A DNA stretch of 64,000 nucleotides from Rhea pennata. Taxonomy: Eukaryota; Chordata; Aves; Rheiformes; Rheidae. The stretch covers positions 122,654,602-122,718,601 of the forward strand of contig NC_084665.1 in NCBI RefSeq assembly GCF_028389875.1. The letters run 5' to 3'. Below the pieces are notes generated by a model that was given only the letters and a program-made list of their open reading frames with translations, was not told the DNA's origin and searched no databases. Below are positions 41,401 through 56,345 of the stretch, piece by piece. Numbering within the stretch: the stretch's first letter is position 1; each line of letters starts with the position of its first letter. The translations under genes were made by a program, and so were the position numbers.

Positions 41401-41849
41401 AAAAGAATTAGAGATGTTTGCCAGCATAAAACATAACTTAAAAAGAAAAAAAAAACTCATTATTGAAACTTCAGCTTTACTCCTCGCTTTTTCTTCTCTG
41501 TTGTTTACTTTTTAATGTTTTCTTCAGATGGACTAATAAAACCAGGCAGATCTGTTTCTTTTTGTTTCTGGTTTTCTTCCAATTTCTTGTGTATATCGGA
41601 CTTCAGACAGTGTAGGGAAAATGATTAGAAGAGGGGCATATGGAGATACACACAAAGAGAGGGGGTCTACGGACCTGTTAGTGAAAATACGTGACCTGTT
41701 TTTAGATCTCCTTTTAAGGACAACTACTGTTTCCCATTCTTGTCCCTCAGACTGTATTCGTGCTCTAGATTCCTACGGTTTGGCAAATACAGAAGTTGGT
41801 AAAGGTGGTCTTTGTATCCATGCCTGCATAGGTGCACGAGTGTATTTAT

Positions 41850-41884
41850 TTTATATATATATGTGTGTGTGTATATATATATTT
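41850..41884. repeat. (TA)n(TG)n(TA)n microsatellite
   Basis: A compound dinucleotide repeat: TATATATA, then GTGTGTGTG, then TATATATAT. Confidence 0.9.
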
Positions 41885-42879
41885 ATGTATGTACACACAT
41901 AAATATTGGTGTTTTGCACATCTTCCTTGGGACATGTTGCAAGTGCTCCTTCCTTAATGATTCATTCTTACATTTCTCCTCGGCACAAACAAAGTCTCCT
42001 GGGAGAAGCAGTAGTTCTGCACTCAGCTTAAGCCCAACTTTTTTAATTGGATCTGGGTAGCTGAGTTCTTCCCGGCTATGCACCTGGCAGAGGGTGGGAG
42101 GTGGTCCTAGTTTTCATAGCTGGATAGCCATAACCATGTCCTGCAATGCAGGAGCTTGCGTTTCCCCTCCTAAAGCCAAGCAGCACTTTCCAGCAAAAGT
42201 CTGTAGCAAAGCAGGAGGTAAATATATAAAAAATATGAATGCTGCTCTACTTGGTAATGTGGAGAAGTGCAAAGGTGCTGGGATAGCAAAGTGGTTCTTG
42301 GGGAAATCCCTATACCTCAGATGGTGGTGGGAAAGAAACGGAAAAGGAGAAACATCGCTCTGACAGAGTAAGAAGTACAATTACTGCTGGTAGTAATCCC
42401 TCCAGCTACTCTGCTCCATTATCTCTGCTTCAGTGCAAAGCTCCAGATCGCTGCTGTTCAGAGGCCACACATACCGCAGGAAGAACCACGTATGCAAATC
42501 TCCAGTGACAAGGCTGTGGCTCCTGAGCTTGACTTGGCCAGAGGAAGCCACTGACCTGTGAACTGAGTCCCTGCCTCTTCTCAGATCTGAGACAGAGCCT
42601 GAGTTACTGGTGCCACCCCTTCCCCCTCCCCAGCCCGTTAACCCTTTGTAGGTCAACCTATTACAGGACATGGGGGAAGCCCTCTGGAGCTGGGATGGGG
42701 TTTGGACACTCCACGCTGTTTCAGTCCCTCCAAACATGGGTTCTGCAACGGGGGTTGCAGCGCTGCAGGGGACACGAGCTAGAAGTCTGGGAGCAGATAG
42801 GTGCTGGTGGGAAGAAATAACACGTGTGCTACTTGCAGTGTGAGGCACAGCTCCTGGGGCTGAAATGCCTGAAATTGCC

Positions 42880-43110
42880 CCTGTTCTGCTGGAGAGTGGG
42901 GGTCAGCTGAGGATGGCTCTGAATGACGGGTTTCGGCGGGTGCTGCTGCGCTGCCAGGAGCAGTGCTGGGTGGTGGGAAGGAGCGAGGCTGGAGGGGGAT
43001 GGGAAAGCAGCGGAGCCAGAGCGGAGACTGCAGTGCAGTGCGCTCCTGAGCAGGGCTGTGCCTGGCTGCTCCCGCCCGGCATAGAGGCACGGGGAGCCCT
43101 GCAAGAGAGC
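42880..43110. promoter_or_regulatory. Intronic CpG-rich patch, possible regulatory region
   Basis: About eleven CpG sites in roughly 230 bases of GC-rich sequence inside an AT-rich intron, including CGGCGGG-type and CCCGCCCGGC words. Overlapping open frames on both strands reflect the composition. It could be an alternative promoter, an enhancer or only a GC-rich patch. Confidence 0.3.
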
Positions 43111-46100
43111 CAGCTCTGCTTCGTGCAGCCGTATGGCAAAGCAGCCTGCTCCCTCCTCTACAGCCCCTTTTCCCACCCTTTTCCCAGGTGCTCAGGTTTC
43201 CACAGCAGGCTGCAGTGATGACTGCTGCTTTCATTATTCCTCAGCCTATATTTTCTCCCTTGTTGGTTCCCTCTCTTTTCCTGCCTCCAAGCACCTTAAC
43301 CCCCCCACTTTTCTTTAACCACCGCTGCCACCCCCACTTCATTGCACCGCTGACCATTTTCTTTCTACGTAAATACCTCCTCAGTGCACACTCCTCATCT
43401 GCTTAATTTTTCCATAGCAATGCCTCGGACATTAATTCATTTATGAATGTGTAGGGAGATCTCTGCTGGTTTGTGATGATTATTTTTACCGTCATCCTTC
43501 ATCTTGGGGGATTTAGGGGCTATGGTGCTGGGAAGCAACGTGACATTTTTGCTCTGTGATACAAGTGAAGCAACACTCATGGAAGAAGGCTGTCAGAAGG
43601 AGAGGGCTGAGCGCAAGGTGACTGCCTTGAGGGCTTGCAATCCTGGATGAGGCAGAACGTGAACTGGAAGGACAATATACTGGCGAGGACAGAGCTGTGG
43701 CTCTATGCCTGCTGGAAAAAAGAGGATAGCAAATTTTCAGACCTGACTTGGTAGATTTACACATGGAAACTCACCCAGGATTGGAGAGGTCCTGCTGACA
43801 CAGACCTCCTGTGTAAGGTGGCCTGGTGTCACTGAGAGCAAGCAGTGCTGAGTTACCCACCACACGGCTCCCTCTTCCACCTTGCAAACCATCTGGGTCA
43901 TTCTCCCATCTGCTGAGCACCTGAAACCAGTCTTGTCCTTCACTCTTGGATCCTTCTCTCAAGACCAGGTTGCAGCCACCCATTCTCCTGCCACTGCATG
44001 AACTATCAGCAACAGAGTTATTTCACTGCTGTGGTTGGGATCCTGCTCTCTGTTGAGGGCACAGGAAGACAAAAGGCAGATAGGTCAGCATCCCCCAGGA
44101 ATCATCTCTCAGTGCTAGCCGTCCTGACTGTACCATCTGTAATTCCCATCTTCTAATAACCCTCCCCACAGAGGGTGTGTGTGTAACCACAGCCAGCACA
44201 GGTATTGCTCAGCATCTTCAAGGACACGACTGTGTCCTTGCATGCATGGGTGCAGTTTAGGACAACCAGAGATAAAACTGTGCTGGGGCCTAAACTAGGC
44301 AGTAAATCCATCACTCTTCTGTCAGAAAAACCAGGATCTGAGATGGATCAAAGAGGTGTTTGACCTTGGAAATGAATGAGTCAGTCAAGCAATGAAGAGC
44401 TTGAAGGACAAAGAGTGTAAAAGACTCATAAAGGGTATAAAGGTGAAATATAATCAAGCAGAGAAGCCATAGTGTGGTGCAAGCAGGTGTTGAAGTGAGG
44501 GGGCTTATCCTGGATTTTAATTCCTAAAGGGATGGACAGAGGGAGAAGAAGATAGAGGCCTGGCCTTTTCCATTTTCCCTCTGGCTTCCTCTCTTGAAAG
44601 CCTCCTCTGGACAGAGGTCACCAGCTTAAAAACCCTATGGGAAAATACTGATAGAGTAAAGCAGGGTAGACCAATCAGGAGTACAGCACGTATAGCACCC
44701 ATCATATTAAAGCTTCTCCACATCACCAGTCCTCTAATAGCAATCACACTTTATTATTGCATCCTTATGAATACCTTCGTAATTTGACTCACTTGGAAGA
44801 AACGGATCTGCATTAGGAACATTTCTGTCATTCTGTCTTATTAGTCCTCAAGTATATAAATCTCTTGAAATACGCTTTTCCAATTTCTTTTCAGATTATC
44901 TGACTGAAAACTAAAAATCCAAAGCTGTAAAGGAAAGAAGCATGAACCCAGACTCATTAGAAGGATATACCAGGCAGTTCTCTTTGCCTTTGAATTGTTC
45001 TGGGTACGTGTCATTTAAAAGTCATACTACCAGTCCTTAATCTTCCTGAGAGGAGGCTCAAGATCTTTGTGTTTGTGAGGACCTGCTTGTAAAGAGGCCA
45101 GCATGGACTGAAGGTTACATCAGAATTCAGCTAGTTTTGTTTTTGCATCTCCTAACTTCTTAACCTGGAGATAGGCACCTGCAGAGGGCTTGTCTGTTTT
45201 CAACACTTACCTTAGGGTGGGATGGATGACTAGCTGGTGAGCTGAATCTCGTCATTCACACCTGGCAATACCTGAATTGCTCATTGTGCTGCTGTAGCAG
45301 AGGCCTAGAGGATTACCTCCTGGGTAGCTTCTGGTGGCCAGTTGCTGAGTGGACCGGACCACATGGCCATTGCTGTGTCTCTATTCCCAGTCACTGGAGT
45401 GGCAGATTTACCTAAAATTGCCCACTGTGCTCACTTGCTCTGAATTCTCCACCTGAAGCTGAGCCGTACAGAATAGCTACAGATTTTCCCTGGGTGCCCC
45501 AGGACAAATGCAGCAAGAGGTGTGGTAGGTATATGAGAGCATCTACATAGCTCTGAGGGCAGGAAAACTGCTACATTGACACAAATCGGTGTTGCTCGTG
45601 ACCATTTAAAATGAATGCTTCAGGAATTGTTGGTAATTGGTGGCTGCATAGTATGGATCAACCGATATGAGGTGTCCGTGGGTAACTGTACTAAGGACAG
45701 AGAGATGAGTTCAGCTGGGGAGAAAAAAAAGAAAATTTCCCGTCAAAGTTTTACAGTGAGACTAAAGGGAGGATGGAAAAACTCAGTATTTTAAACTTGA
45801 AATGATGTTTCAAAGAATGAGGACATTTTTAACCTTGACAACTTTAGGTGAACTAAAGCAACTCACTTCATCTTAACCTCCATGGATTTTAGTGTAATAC
45901 TCACTCTGAGTTGCCTTTGGTAGAGCAGAGATGTCCTTATCATCGGAAGAAACAACGGAACTGATCTCATTAGGATGTTTATCACACAATATATTTCAAC
46001 AGACATCCCTGGCAGTCCTCTATAGAATATTTTAAAGCTATTAAGATAAAATACAGTTTAACCAGCATTGTGTGCTTTATCCTAATGTTTCTATAATGTA

Positions 46101-47289
46101 GCTTAATAATTATCCATCACTCCAGTTGATAACAGGTAGTAGTTAAAAAGCAAAATAGAAATAAACTTGCTAACAAAGATCCTGAAAATATACTTGGCAT
46201 AAGAATGATCTGGATGTCAGGTACCAGGGCTCCACTGCTCCTTGTCAGGAACCTAAACTAGATGTTCCCTTTTGTGAGCCTCGTCTTCCACTGCCAAGGT
46301 GGGACAGCAGGAGACGACACTGCTTTTACCTCTCCCCAAAACATGCTAAATTCTCCAGCATCCCTGTGAGAGGGAAGTCAGCGGAGGTTGCTGCCAGTCG
46401 GAGCAGGAAGGAGAAGGAGCCCTGTGCGTGGCTTGCTGCAACGGCACGCAGCGATCGCGCGGGAGCAGAGGGGTGTGAGCGAGCTGGCACCAGGCAGGAC
46501 CAGGCACTGCCTTCAGTCATGATTTCAGCCGTGGTGCTGTAATTGCTCGGCAAACAGAAAAGGTCCCAGAGTAATTTAATGATAAGGAAGTATTACCGGT
46601 ACCCCTCTGGGCTGTATTTACAGAGGATCTGTGCCTATTATCACACAAGCAAAGGCTATTTAGTTCAGTAGTAGCAGCTGTTTTTGTTTAGTCCATGAAG
46701 TCCTGCGCTCAGCTTTGAAGTATGTCAAATTTCAAAGCTTTTTAGGATGGTAAGGATACTTAGGATATTCAGGTGTCCTTTAAAGAAAGATTTCTAGCAT
46801 GAAATACTGTAGATGATGGTTCAGGGGTTTTCTTTGCATCCATCCTCTCAACATAAGTAATTTTTTACTTGAACGGACAAGGAGCACTGATTTTCAAACT
46901 CATGCAAGGCAAGGTCTGCATAAACGCAGATGGCAAAATCCATCATTCTGGAGGAGAGGGAGGACAACGGTTTTGATGTCTGTTGCCTCTCACCTCTCTG
47001 AGAGTCCTTAGCTCTCCTCCACCTTGATTTCAGAGTCTGAATTTGCTGAACAGTTTTGTTTGGGTGTTCAGAAAAAAAGGGGGGGAGTATGTATAAAACA
47101 ATTTAATGCTCTCTATTAAAGCAAAAGTTTTTGCTTGGCCCCGGGATCAGGTGTCGCATGTTCCATCAAATCATTTATATTTTATGTCATTTTTAAAGAT
47201 GCTCAGATTAGGATCGAATTAACTGTCATCAGAATGGTTGATTGGCCTTTTTGTCCTCTGGGAGAACAGAGACAGTGAAGTGCTAATTA

Positions 47290-47344
47290 GACAGACAGAA
47301 AGAAAGAGAGAGAGAGAAAGATGGAAAGACAGAAAGACAGACAC
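47290..47344. repeat. Purine-rich GACA/GAAA/GA microsatellite
   Basis: Compound repeat of GACA, GAAA and GA units with only a few interruptions. Confidence 0.85.
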
Positions 47345-47612
47345 ATAGATGCAGTCTGGGAGTTGAAGTTCGGGTTCTTGCCATGCTACTTGGGAAAGAC
47401 AGTCATTATCTTCTGTTGTAAATTCCATGGAGACACAAAGATGTAAAATGGTGTATACCCACTAAGTGTTATTATTACATTATTTGATTTTGCTTTCCTA
47501 TGGAAAAGATCAGGGAGTAGGAATATAGGCAGGCAAAACATGTAAGGGATCTGTTACAGGCAGCATCATGTAGAGACATACCAGGAATGAGGTGCTAATT
47601 GACCTCAGAAAG

Positions 47613-47636
47613 TTTATTTATTTATTTATTTATTTT
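47613..47636. repeat. (TTTA)n microsatellite
   Basis: Five consecutive TTTA units ending in TTTT. Confidence 0.85.
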
Positions 47637-49288
47637 CCTTGGGGAAGTAGGTAGATGAGAGGATCCTGTTCAATATCTGTCCTGTCTTCAGGCATCGTTT
47701 TTTCAGGTCACTGCGACCTCATTTGTTCCCCAAACCCTAGGCCTGTCCTAGTAGCCCAGCTATCCATGTCTCCTTCCTTTGCCAAGGCAGTCCCAGAGGA
47801 CAGCTGAGCACTCAGGCTGGCTGAGTAATTCCCGTACAGCTCCTATTACTGTCAGTCACGGAGAAGCAGCTGGGTTCCTAACTCAGATGTCTCTGTGAAA
47901 TGCTGAAGGTTAAGCTGGCTATACTGGACCTTCGTTTTAGCACACTGCAGTCTCTGTCTATAAAGTGGGATAAATGAAAATGTTTTTTTCACATTTTTTC
48001 GCCTGTCTTACTCACTGAGGTTGGAAACACTGATCATTGATCAAGCCCTGCATATCACAACAGGACTTTAATGTCTAGTAAAGCATCTAGGCAAAGCCAG
48101 CATGTGAGTTGTACTAGAAAATGTCCCCATTTTCCCAGAGGCCACGGTTCTTTTTTGCATCTTTTAAAAGCACAAAAGGCAAAACTCTTACATACATAGG
48201 AAACAATCTTCCTTTGGAAGGAAGGGGATGGACAAAAATGTCCTCAGAGCAATTCAGCATCTGTGATTTTCTTGTTTCTGCCTGAAAGCCGTGTATTTTG
48301 TTGACATACGAGCGGGGTGCCCTACTGTACATCAGTGTAATAAATAGCTGTTATCTTCTGTTTTGTGGAAGATACAGCAGAATGTGATTTATTTGTGACT
48401 GTTCTGTTGCCTTCTTTGAAATGTTGCTGTCGTTTGGTGCACCGTTCACAGAGGAAGGCAGATGGCCATCACAAAGTTTCCAGTAACCTTGTGGTGCATG
48501 CTGCATAGTGAATCAGTGGTGTCTGAATTGCAGTCCGTTGTCTCAGACGAGAGCTGTGTTGCTACAGTGTCCTGCAGTGGCTAAAAACATTTGAATATCA
48601 ACACCGCATATATACTGGGGAAACATGATACTTCTCCCTAAAATTTTGAAGCAATGCCAAAGGGGATTTTTAACTGTGAACTTGCATCTGATACAAACTG
48701 GGGCTACATTGTGCAAGCCTTAATTACCAGCTTTGAAACATACTTCTTGTGAGTGTGTGTGTTAGGTATGACCCTCCTTAGAAAACCTAGAAATAATGAG
48801 TCAAAATAGGATTCTAACATGATACGCTAGAAATTAGGATTTTTGGACCCAAACAGCACCAGCTGCCCCTACGTGCCAGCTGTCTCTGCTTATATGACAT
48901 TCGTAATGAGGCTTCAGGTGATTTGAGAAGCTGGCATTAGACTGCAAATCACCTTTTATCTCAGCTTATGCCAGGACATCTTGCCAGAAGCCATTATTTC
49001 AATGGGAAATAACAACTGGGAATACAGAAAAAATGAGCTTCTGAAAATCATTTCATCATATTCCCTGGATTGTGGCAAGCTAATGCTGAAAACAGTGCAA
49101 GTTCTTGCCATGAAAGCAAGCAGTTAGATATTTTTCTGTGAGAGGATTACCTCCTTTACATACTAGAGACAAGACAAGGTGAGTATATAAAACATCTTGA
49201 GAATTGTCTCTCAGATTCTGATATTTATTACTCAAAGAGCAGACATCTCAGAAGACATTTATGTTTCATACAGTCTGGTACTTTGCTT

Positions 49289-49460
49289 CATTGATTTTTC
49301 GTAAGAATAGGAAATCATTATGAACATAAGGTCTGACCTTCTGCATAGCACAGGCCTGGGAATTCCAGGTGGTGACCTGCATGCCACACAAGTGTTTTCT
49401 AGAAATGGTTAATGTTGGTCATGAAAGAAGTTGAAAGTGTCTCCTCCAAATGCTTCTGGC
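49289..49460 (-). mobile_element. Ancient CR1/L3-type LINE fragment (3' end)
   Basis: The + strand shows CATTGATTTTTCGTAAGAAT, then AAATCATTATGAACATAAGG, then GTCTGACCTTCTGCATAGCA and CAGGCCTGGGAATTCC. This is the complement of the 3' end of an old amniote CR1/L3 family, whose usual words are AGTCTGACCTCCTGCATAAC and ACAGGCCATAGAA. The inner boundary is uncertain. Confidence 0.6.
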
Positions 49461-51273
<1,813 letters not shown>

Positions 51274-51399
51274 TAATAATAGGATTAACTGAGCTTAATG
51301 ACAGGATTGTAAATTACATCCTGGGTTATAAAGTGCAGATTTTACCTTGAGTGAAAGTCTAAGTTGTTTTCATCTTGTTAAATTGATCTGTGCCTTGCC

Positions 51400-51438
51400 A
51401 AAAAAAAAAAAAAAAAAAAAAAAAAAGAAAAAAGAAAA
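51400..51438. repeat. Homopolymer A tract (27 A) and A-rich extension
   Basis: A run of 27 A from 51400 followed by GAAAAAAGAAAAGG. It lies about 145 bases after the exon 2 donor. Confidence 0.9.
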
Positions 51439-54400
51439 GGGGGTGGGGGAGGAAAGCAAAATAAAGCAGTAGCAACAATGAAGAGCGAATGACGTTGGTG
51501 AAACTTCGGCCAATGTGAGAGGGGCAGTTTTACTGATTTCTGTTACAAAATGAAGGAGAAATTGTTATTGAAAACTAGTCAGCTCAGCATAGAAAATGGA
51601 TATGTGTTAACCTGGTTCTGATGGCATGCCAGCTGAAAGAGTCAGTTAGAACAGGAGGGAGACGAGGAAGGAAAGGAAAGGTTTTAGCATCCTTCCTGAT
51701 GAGGGCTTCTCTTCCAGTTCTGCATGAGAGGAGAGAGCAGAATGGTTTTGTGTAAGAACAAGATTGATGGACTTTATCTCACAGAGGAGATTATAGTGGT
51801 GGTGTTTGCAAGGCTGTAAGCAAAGGGGCCTGTCAGTATCTGTAGTGCCTAATCCCTCGGTTTGTGAATTCTGAGATCAGCTGCAGAGATTTGCTTTTGT
51901 TACACCAGGACAGGAGAAGGTGCAGCTGAAGAACAAACATACAATCCAATTCCTTTAGCAGGAGAATTGTTTTCACTCTTTTTGTTCTTGTTGCTGTTCC
52001 AGCACATTTAACATGTTTGTGTGGTTAATTAGTTTGTTAGGAAGGTGTGTTGAAAGGAAAGAGGAAAATGTGCCCCCAAAGGCTTGCTGAAGGAACATTG
52101 TTCTGTGCAATCGCGTCCCTGTTGGTCATAATTTCACCATATCATGAATCTGAACAGCAGTGATGACCCACTATGCAAAATTTCTGCAAGGCAGCCCAGA
52201 CCCCAAAACCTTCATACTGGCTTTTTTATGGCTAGAAATCATCTGGACCCAGTTCTCCTCCTCTTTTCAGATAATTTCTTGATCTCCACTCGTTTTTTGT
52301 TGTACCTATACTCAGTCCTGTGCTACAGTGAGAGACAGATAAATATGCAAAGCTGCAAACTAGAGCCAAGGTTTGGAGGAGGCTCCTACAATTTTATTAA
52401 GACAAAAAAAACTGTACCCCCAAATAACACATTTGCTTGTTCCTCATCTCCAGAAAAGTCCTACAGGCCTGCACCTGCCCAACTCTCTGCCTTCTATTTT
52501 CTCCATCCTCTGTCTGTGCATCCATCTCGTAGGTCTGGCATCCAGGGTGTCTGGAGCAGCTGGACAAGATAGCTTGGTGGGAAGGAGCTGATGGGCCAAA
52601 TTCCAGAAGGGAAGACTGAGGCAGAAGACTCCAAAGAATTGAATGGCTGGCTCAGCCTCATTCGTACTAATAATTAACAAAACAGTGTTGGAGCCTCTCA
52701 TTTGCTCATCCGCACTCTTAAATTGTGACAGTGGTCCCTGGCACAGTTTGGCCTCTGCCAGCTCTCACTCCTCCACACCTATCCCAGGAACACACTGGTT
52801 AGCTGAGATGATGTGGTTTGGATGCAGCACCTGTTTGGGGAAAAGGGGGAGTTTAGCTGTATGGATATGGCCAGACCATGCCTGTTGGCTTCAGGTCCAG
52901 GGAATGGGCCCTGACACTGCTTTGTTTATTAGTGCAGATTGAGCATCTGAGGCTCCTCTACTGCTTACATCAGAGAGAGAAACTTTTTGATGGGAAGGCA
53001 AGTGTGTCTGGCTCTTCAGACACCATGCACAGCACCACAGTGAAGTGGAAGACCTTTTCCAGGCTTTGCTCACAGGAAGGTGCTGGGAAGGGCAAGCAAA
53101 GGACCTCAGCAAGACATGCAGCGCTGTGATCAGGATGGGTTCCCAACTGAATGAGGGGTGTAGGCACAGGAAAAAGAGTTCTGCATGGCAGGATGGAGAG
53201 AAGGAGAAAGATGAAGCTCACTCACGCTTGCTGCCAGATTCTGGCAACCTTTACTGCTGGGTTTCAGGAGGCTTGTGTCCAAAAGCAGGCCCATGTGGCA
53301 CTGCCTTGCTTGTGAAGCAAGTTGAAGTAAAAGCACAAAATGCTGAAGTGCCAAAAAGCCACTTCCCTCAATTGCTTGTTCCTCTGCTGATGTTCATTTT
53401 CAGATGGCTGTAGAGATTGGTGGCCCACACATTTTGCTTTACAGATCCCAGATTCATCTCTCACAGGGAGCCCCAAACAGTGCCTGCACATAAAATTTGT
53501 CTTCGAATAGACTATAAAACGTCATATTCGTAGGTCCTGAGTGCATCAACTGAAACAGTAGTTTCATTTCCTTCAATTTGACTATAGACTGCTGTCACAA
53601 GAAGTAGTTAGGAGTATGAATTTCTGAAAGCAGAGTGACTCAGTTTCCCATTTAGGATGGTGGAAATTTAGGAGCTGGTTTTCTGAGTAAGCTAGCTAGA
53701 AAAAGTAATGTTTATAACTTCCTGTGGTGTTTTCTGTTGTCACTCTTGTCATAGCAACTGCCTACAGCAAAAGAAAAAGAACACTCTCTTCAAGTGACAT
53801 ACTTGCAAGGATTGCTTCCGTAACAGCATATTGAGCTTGCTTCACATTAAAAAAAGAAAACATTTAAGTAGCCCTTTACAGAAATTTCATCCAGGAATCT
53901 CAAACTGATCTGGAAATATCGTTAGACAACAGCTTATTGTTCCTAGGAACTGCTGTTGGTAAATAACAATGCAACAGCTTTAAAGCTTGATAAACTAAAA
54001 GACAGGAAGTATGAGTTACCAAAGTCATGTTGGGTTACACGCTACAAAGTGCCATGTGCTTTTAGTTCTTTAAATAATAAAGCCAGCTACTGGTGCGTTG
54101 GACTGCCCAGGACCTCACAAAATTGGTCCTTGCGTGATGGTTTTCTATAAAGCCTGGTTTACTCCACAAGCTGTTGGCAGCAGATCCAACAACTTAGATG
54201 TAACACTATGAAATCTCAGCGATGTCCCAAGCAGATTGCCTGGAGCTGATGGGCAATACCAGAGAACAGGGCCTGCCAGTCCTTTTACTTCTTCTAAGTA
54301 TTAATTTTCTCATCAGATTTTGCTGTCACCTTTCTCTCCCTATCTGTTCCTCCTGTATTGCCTATTAATTACAGTTAAGCAGGCCGAATCCAGGAAAGAC

Positions 54401-56197
54401 TCCCCTGGGTTTCCACAGACTTGGATCCACTGAAGCCTCTCAAGACTGTTAACTCTGGGGAGCTCCACACAACCCATGGTCCATGTTGCACGTGGGAGCG
54501 CTAGCAGGCTCTCACAGCAAATAATAAAGCTGAACAATAATTATGTTAATATAAATGAACATGTCCATTAAAAGTCCATGAGGTAGAGTTTCCCAGAATT
54601 ACAGATGCCAGATTTACAAATCAGCCTTCCAGCATCAAACAATAAAGATTCGATAAAAAGCAAAGCAGACAATTGCACGAGCAACAGCCACAAAGTGCAA
54701 GCAAGTGCTGTGCCGTCCAGGATGCACAGGCAATCTTAATTCTGGCTGCTCCTGACTTTGGGCTGTCCCAGTATGACATCTACAAAATATCCATTAAAAA
54801 TATATACATATCTCTATATATATATTTTTAAATATGCAGTTTCTTCTGAATTTCTTTTTTAAAGGAAAGAGTGAAAGGAAATTCCATGATGTTCATCTGC
54901 ACTTGACCTTTTTCCTGCACAGGAGGATATTGCCATCAGCATGACAGGAATACTTGTACAAACTACATATTAGATACACAATTCCTTTAGGTGAAGAGCT
55001 CCTGTGGGTCTCAATAGATGTTAGATGCCAATATAGAAATCAAATATTTAATATTTTTGCAAATTTGGACATTAATTATTTATGGTAGTCCTGCAGTGAG
55101 GGAATGGTCTGCTGAGATAAAGCACCAGCACTCAGGAATTCTAGGGGAAGAGCCTTGGCTCTGACTGTCCCTTTCTTCTCTTTATTCTTGAATGGGAGAA
55201 ACTTTAGCCTCAAGTTAGGCATGAGGATAATGGTGGAAAATCCTCCTTGGCCAGAGTCCATTATGCTCCCTCTTCTAAAACAGCTACCTCCAGAAACCCA
55301 GTTTCCCCAGCAAAGTGTCCACTGTTGCCTTTTTGGCATCATTGAGGGCAAACTCAGGATCTCCAGCAAACAGCAGGAGGTACAAACGTTTAGCTGTTCA
55401 CATGGTAGTCAAACAAATAAATGAACTGTGCTGAGCTAAAGAGAAAGTGCTGCTTTAGTTTCATGGCTTCCTCCTCCTGAAACTCAAAGTCCTTCTAGAA
55501 GTAATGGACGGATCTGAGCTCCTTGAAATAATGTTATAATACTTTTTGTGATGGGAAGTGATATGTGATTTAAATATATGCATTATCATCAGTACCCTTT
55601 CACTAAAAGGGCTCTATTGAAAAAATCAGTTTAATGCATGGTGAGTTACAATTAGATCTAGATTTTTGTTTGTTTTTTGACTTTAAAAAGTCATGTTTTA
55701 TTAATTGCTGTGTGAATTTGGGGAAGACTTACCTTGTATCTACTGATGATTCCTCTTCTGGGACAGTTACCAACTGCAATTTCTTCTGCAAATTTGACAC
55801 CAGCAGAGCTATCCCAATTAGAAGTGTTTTAGATAAGAGATAGAGAGTCAAACCATTGAGTTTCTGATTTTTTCTGGACCTGAGAAATGTACGTAGTTAG
55901 GTGTTCACATCTGCCTTTTGTGTTTGAATTCACAATACAATTTCAAAGGGATGTTATGTATGTGACACAATTATGATTTCCCTTGTCTAATCATCACTAA
56001 TTAATATAACGAGAAGGTTAACTACATAATTGAGGTATTATTGCTCCCATGATTTGCTTTTTAACACTCAGGAACCAGACTGATATCATCAGAGAGATGG
56101 TGATTTAACTCAGCTGGGGATCCAACTGTATACTTTTAAAATGCAGGTATATTTAAGTAATTTTATACCATAATTATTCTTGAGCAATCAATGAAGC

Positions 56198-56345
56198 ATC
56201 TCATTATAGAGTTTATAGACGTTATAGAGATCTCATTATAGTTAAAAATGTAACTACAATGTAACTAGACTAGTTATGCAGTATGTTATGTAGTTACGTA
56301 GTTACATGGAGTTATGTAGTTACCTAGTTATGTATTACAAAGTAT
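56198..56345. repeat. AT-rich quasi-palindromic GTAGTTAC/GTAACTAC repeat
   Basis: ATCTCATTATAG occurs twice, at 56198-56209 and 56230-56241. It is followed by GTAAC-type words on one side and GTTAC-type words on the other. ATGTAACTAC (56248-56257) is the exact complement of GTAGTTACAT (56298-56307), and a second copy of each half lies between or beside them. Confidence 0.75.

Larger units (their letters stand above)
37276..49288 (+). other. PTCHD4 intron 1, third part
   Basis: No gene recognised. Contents include an A/AAAC tract (38444-38491), a TA/TG microsatellite (41850-41884), a CpG-richer patch at about 42880-43110, a small CpG cluster near 46440-46500, a GA/GACA-rich tract (47290-47344), a TTTA repeat (47613-47636) and a possible MIR trace at about 47935-48040. 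A 10-bp inverted repeat lies at 48916-48954. Confidence 0.55.

Noticed and set aside
42865-43234. Overlapping 115 to 151 codon frames in intron 1
   Set aside because: Open on both strands within GC-rich sequence, no domain; explained by composition of the CpG-rich patch.
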